64,000 nt of DNA. Origin: Brumimicrobium sp033722555 (GTDB lineage: Bacteria; Bacteroidota; Bacteroidia; Flavobacteriales_D; Crocinitomicaceae). The stretch is taken from contig JAWVYS010000011.1 of assembly GCA_033722555.1 (NCBI GenBank), positions 13,609 to 77,608 of the forward strand. Reading direction: 5' to 3'. The notes under the pieces were generated by a model. It was not told the DNA's origin, made no database searches, and saw only the letters and a list, made by a program, of their open reading frames with translations. Made by a program: the position numbers and the translations under genes. Shown piece after piece: positions 63,336 through 64,000 of this stretch (within the stretch, counting starts at the first letter, position 1; each line of letters begins with the position of its first letter).

Positions 63336-64000
63336 CTACAAAAAGGGATCAAATTTCGACGGTGGATGAATGTTTATTTCTAAAAGCTCATTTGTAATCG
63401 GATGATTAAACCTTAACCCAGTAGCGTATAATAAAAGTCCCTTCCTCACCGGATAATCATTTTCAGCATTATAAAGCGAATCACCGGCAATAGGAAATCC
63501 CAATCTGGAAAGATGTCTGCGGATTTGATGTTTTCGTCCCGTTTCCGGACATAATTCAAGCAAAGAATAGAACCTTTTATCTATTCTTACCGTGTTAAGG
63601 GATCGAAAAATTGTTTGAGCATTTTTCCCTTCGACCTGGGAATTCAGTAATCCACTTCCCTCAAGTTTTCCTTCCACCACGGCTAAATAGCGCTTTTCAA
63701 TTTGTCTGTTTTCAAACATTTCTCCCAGCTTAATTCGTGATGAATAGTTTTTCGCAATGATGAGCAGTCCTCCGGTAACTGCATCTAATCTGTGGACCGG
63801 TAAAGGAGCCATTAGGGCATCAGGCTCTTCCCCCTGAACAAGATTATACGGAAGGGCATTTTGAACCGTACGGAACCTGTTTCCCGAAACAGGAGGACCG
63901 ACCGGCTTATTGATCACAGCTAAATAATTATCCTGATAAACGACAGGTATCGGGAGCCTCCATATCTTTGGCTGCACAGACTCTTCAGCCTTTATGAGAC
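63336..64000 (-). CDS. RluA-family pseudouridine synthase, start possibly beyond the right edge
   Basis: The catalytic motif HRLDAVTGGLL contains the invariant Asp, and KPVGPPVSG, KRYLAVVEGK and ETGRKHQIRRHLSRLGFPIAGD match the RluA/RluC/TruC branch. It modifies uridines in rRNA or tRNA; which one is unclear. A GTG at 63977 would give 213 residues, but the frame is open through the edge (residues ..LIKAEESVQPKIW), so an upstream start is possible. No S4 RNA-binding domain is visible. Confidence 0.88.
   Translation of the reverse strand, partial: LIKAEESVQPKIWRLPIPVVYQDNYLAVINKPVGPPVSGNRFRTVQNALPYNLVQGEEPDALMAPLPVHRLDAVTGGLLIIAKNYSSRIKLGEMFENRQIEKRYLAVVEGKLEGSGLLNSQVEGKNAQTIFRSLNTVRIDKRFYSLLELCPETGRKHQIRRHLSRLGFPIAGDSLYNAENDYPVRKGLLLYATGLRFNHPITNELLEINIHPPSKFDPFL

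Overview
The window reads as an ordinary chromosomal segment of a Bacteroidota bacterium, most likely a marine or aquatic Flavobacteriia/Flavobacteriales member. The grounds are: secreted proteins ending in type IX secretion (T9SS) sorting domains; a GLPGLI protein paired with an outer-membrane beta-barrel receptor; a DnaE with a built-in DnaQ-like exonuclease; a complete Na+-translocating NADH:quinone reductase operon; TAnnTTTG -7 promoter boxes, some with an upstream TTG about 21 nt away; and little Shine-Dalgarno signal. Naming a genus is not justified from sequence reading alone.

Layout. 1-8.9 kb is the accessory part: a short-chain dehydrogenase cut by the left edge, an intergenic array of 21-bp repeats (1819-2048), a helical orphan protein, an AT-rich OLD-family nuclease, and an FG-GAP/T9SS surface protein enclosed by two copies of a 309-bp direct repeat (4811-5119 and 6641-6949), followed by small hypothetical and envelope genes. 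9.1-14.6 kb: dnaE, then a eukaryotic-type 6-pyruvoyl-tetrahydropterin synthase and folE (pterin pathway). 14.6-25.3 kb: SDR/DUF2867 protein, TonB C-terminal mini-protein, Bax-inhibitor-1 protein, Kdo transferase, two secreted or outer-membrane hypotheticals, purB, an EI24/CysZ-like membrane protein and a TPR/PD40 protein. 25.3-34.5 kb: grpE-dnaJ, GLPGLI plus beta-barrel receptor, then rsgA-dtd-mazG-like-PQQ propeller. 34.6-34.9 kb is a second, unrelated 21-bp repeat array.

35-50 kb: a GH18-CUB-T9SS enzyme, Dps, an ECF sigma factor overlapping a membrane TPR gene, paaG-paaH-like beta-oxidation genes, and an overlapping three-gene secreted operon (TPR/MORN protein plus two DUF3857 proteins, one with an apparently intact transglutaminase triad and one without). 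50-64 kb: NUDIX protein, lipoprotein plus DPP IV-like S9 peptidase, nqrABCDEF, apaG, msrB, an MFS transporter, a queuosine-precursor transporter, an acidic conserved protein and an RluA-family pseudouridine synthase reaching the right edge.

Most of the window is housekeeping. The parts that known features do not explain are the 309-bp duplication around the FG-GAP gene (cassette-like, with an abandoned start-codon region), the two helical-period 21-bp arrays, and a perfect palindrome upstream of nqrA that resembles a Fur/PerR-type operator. No CRISPR array, rRNA, tRNA, transposase or integrase was recognised.
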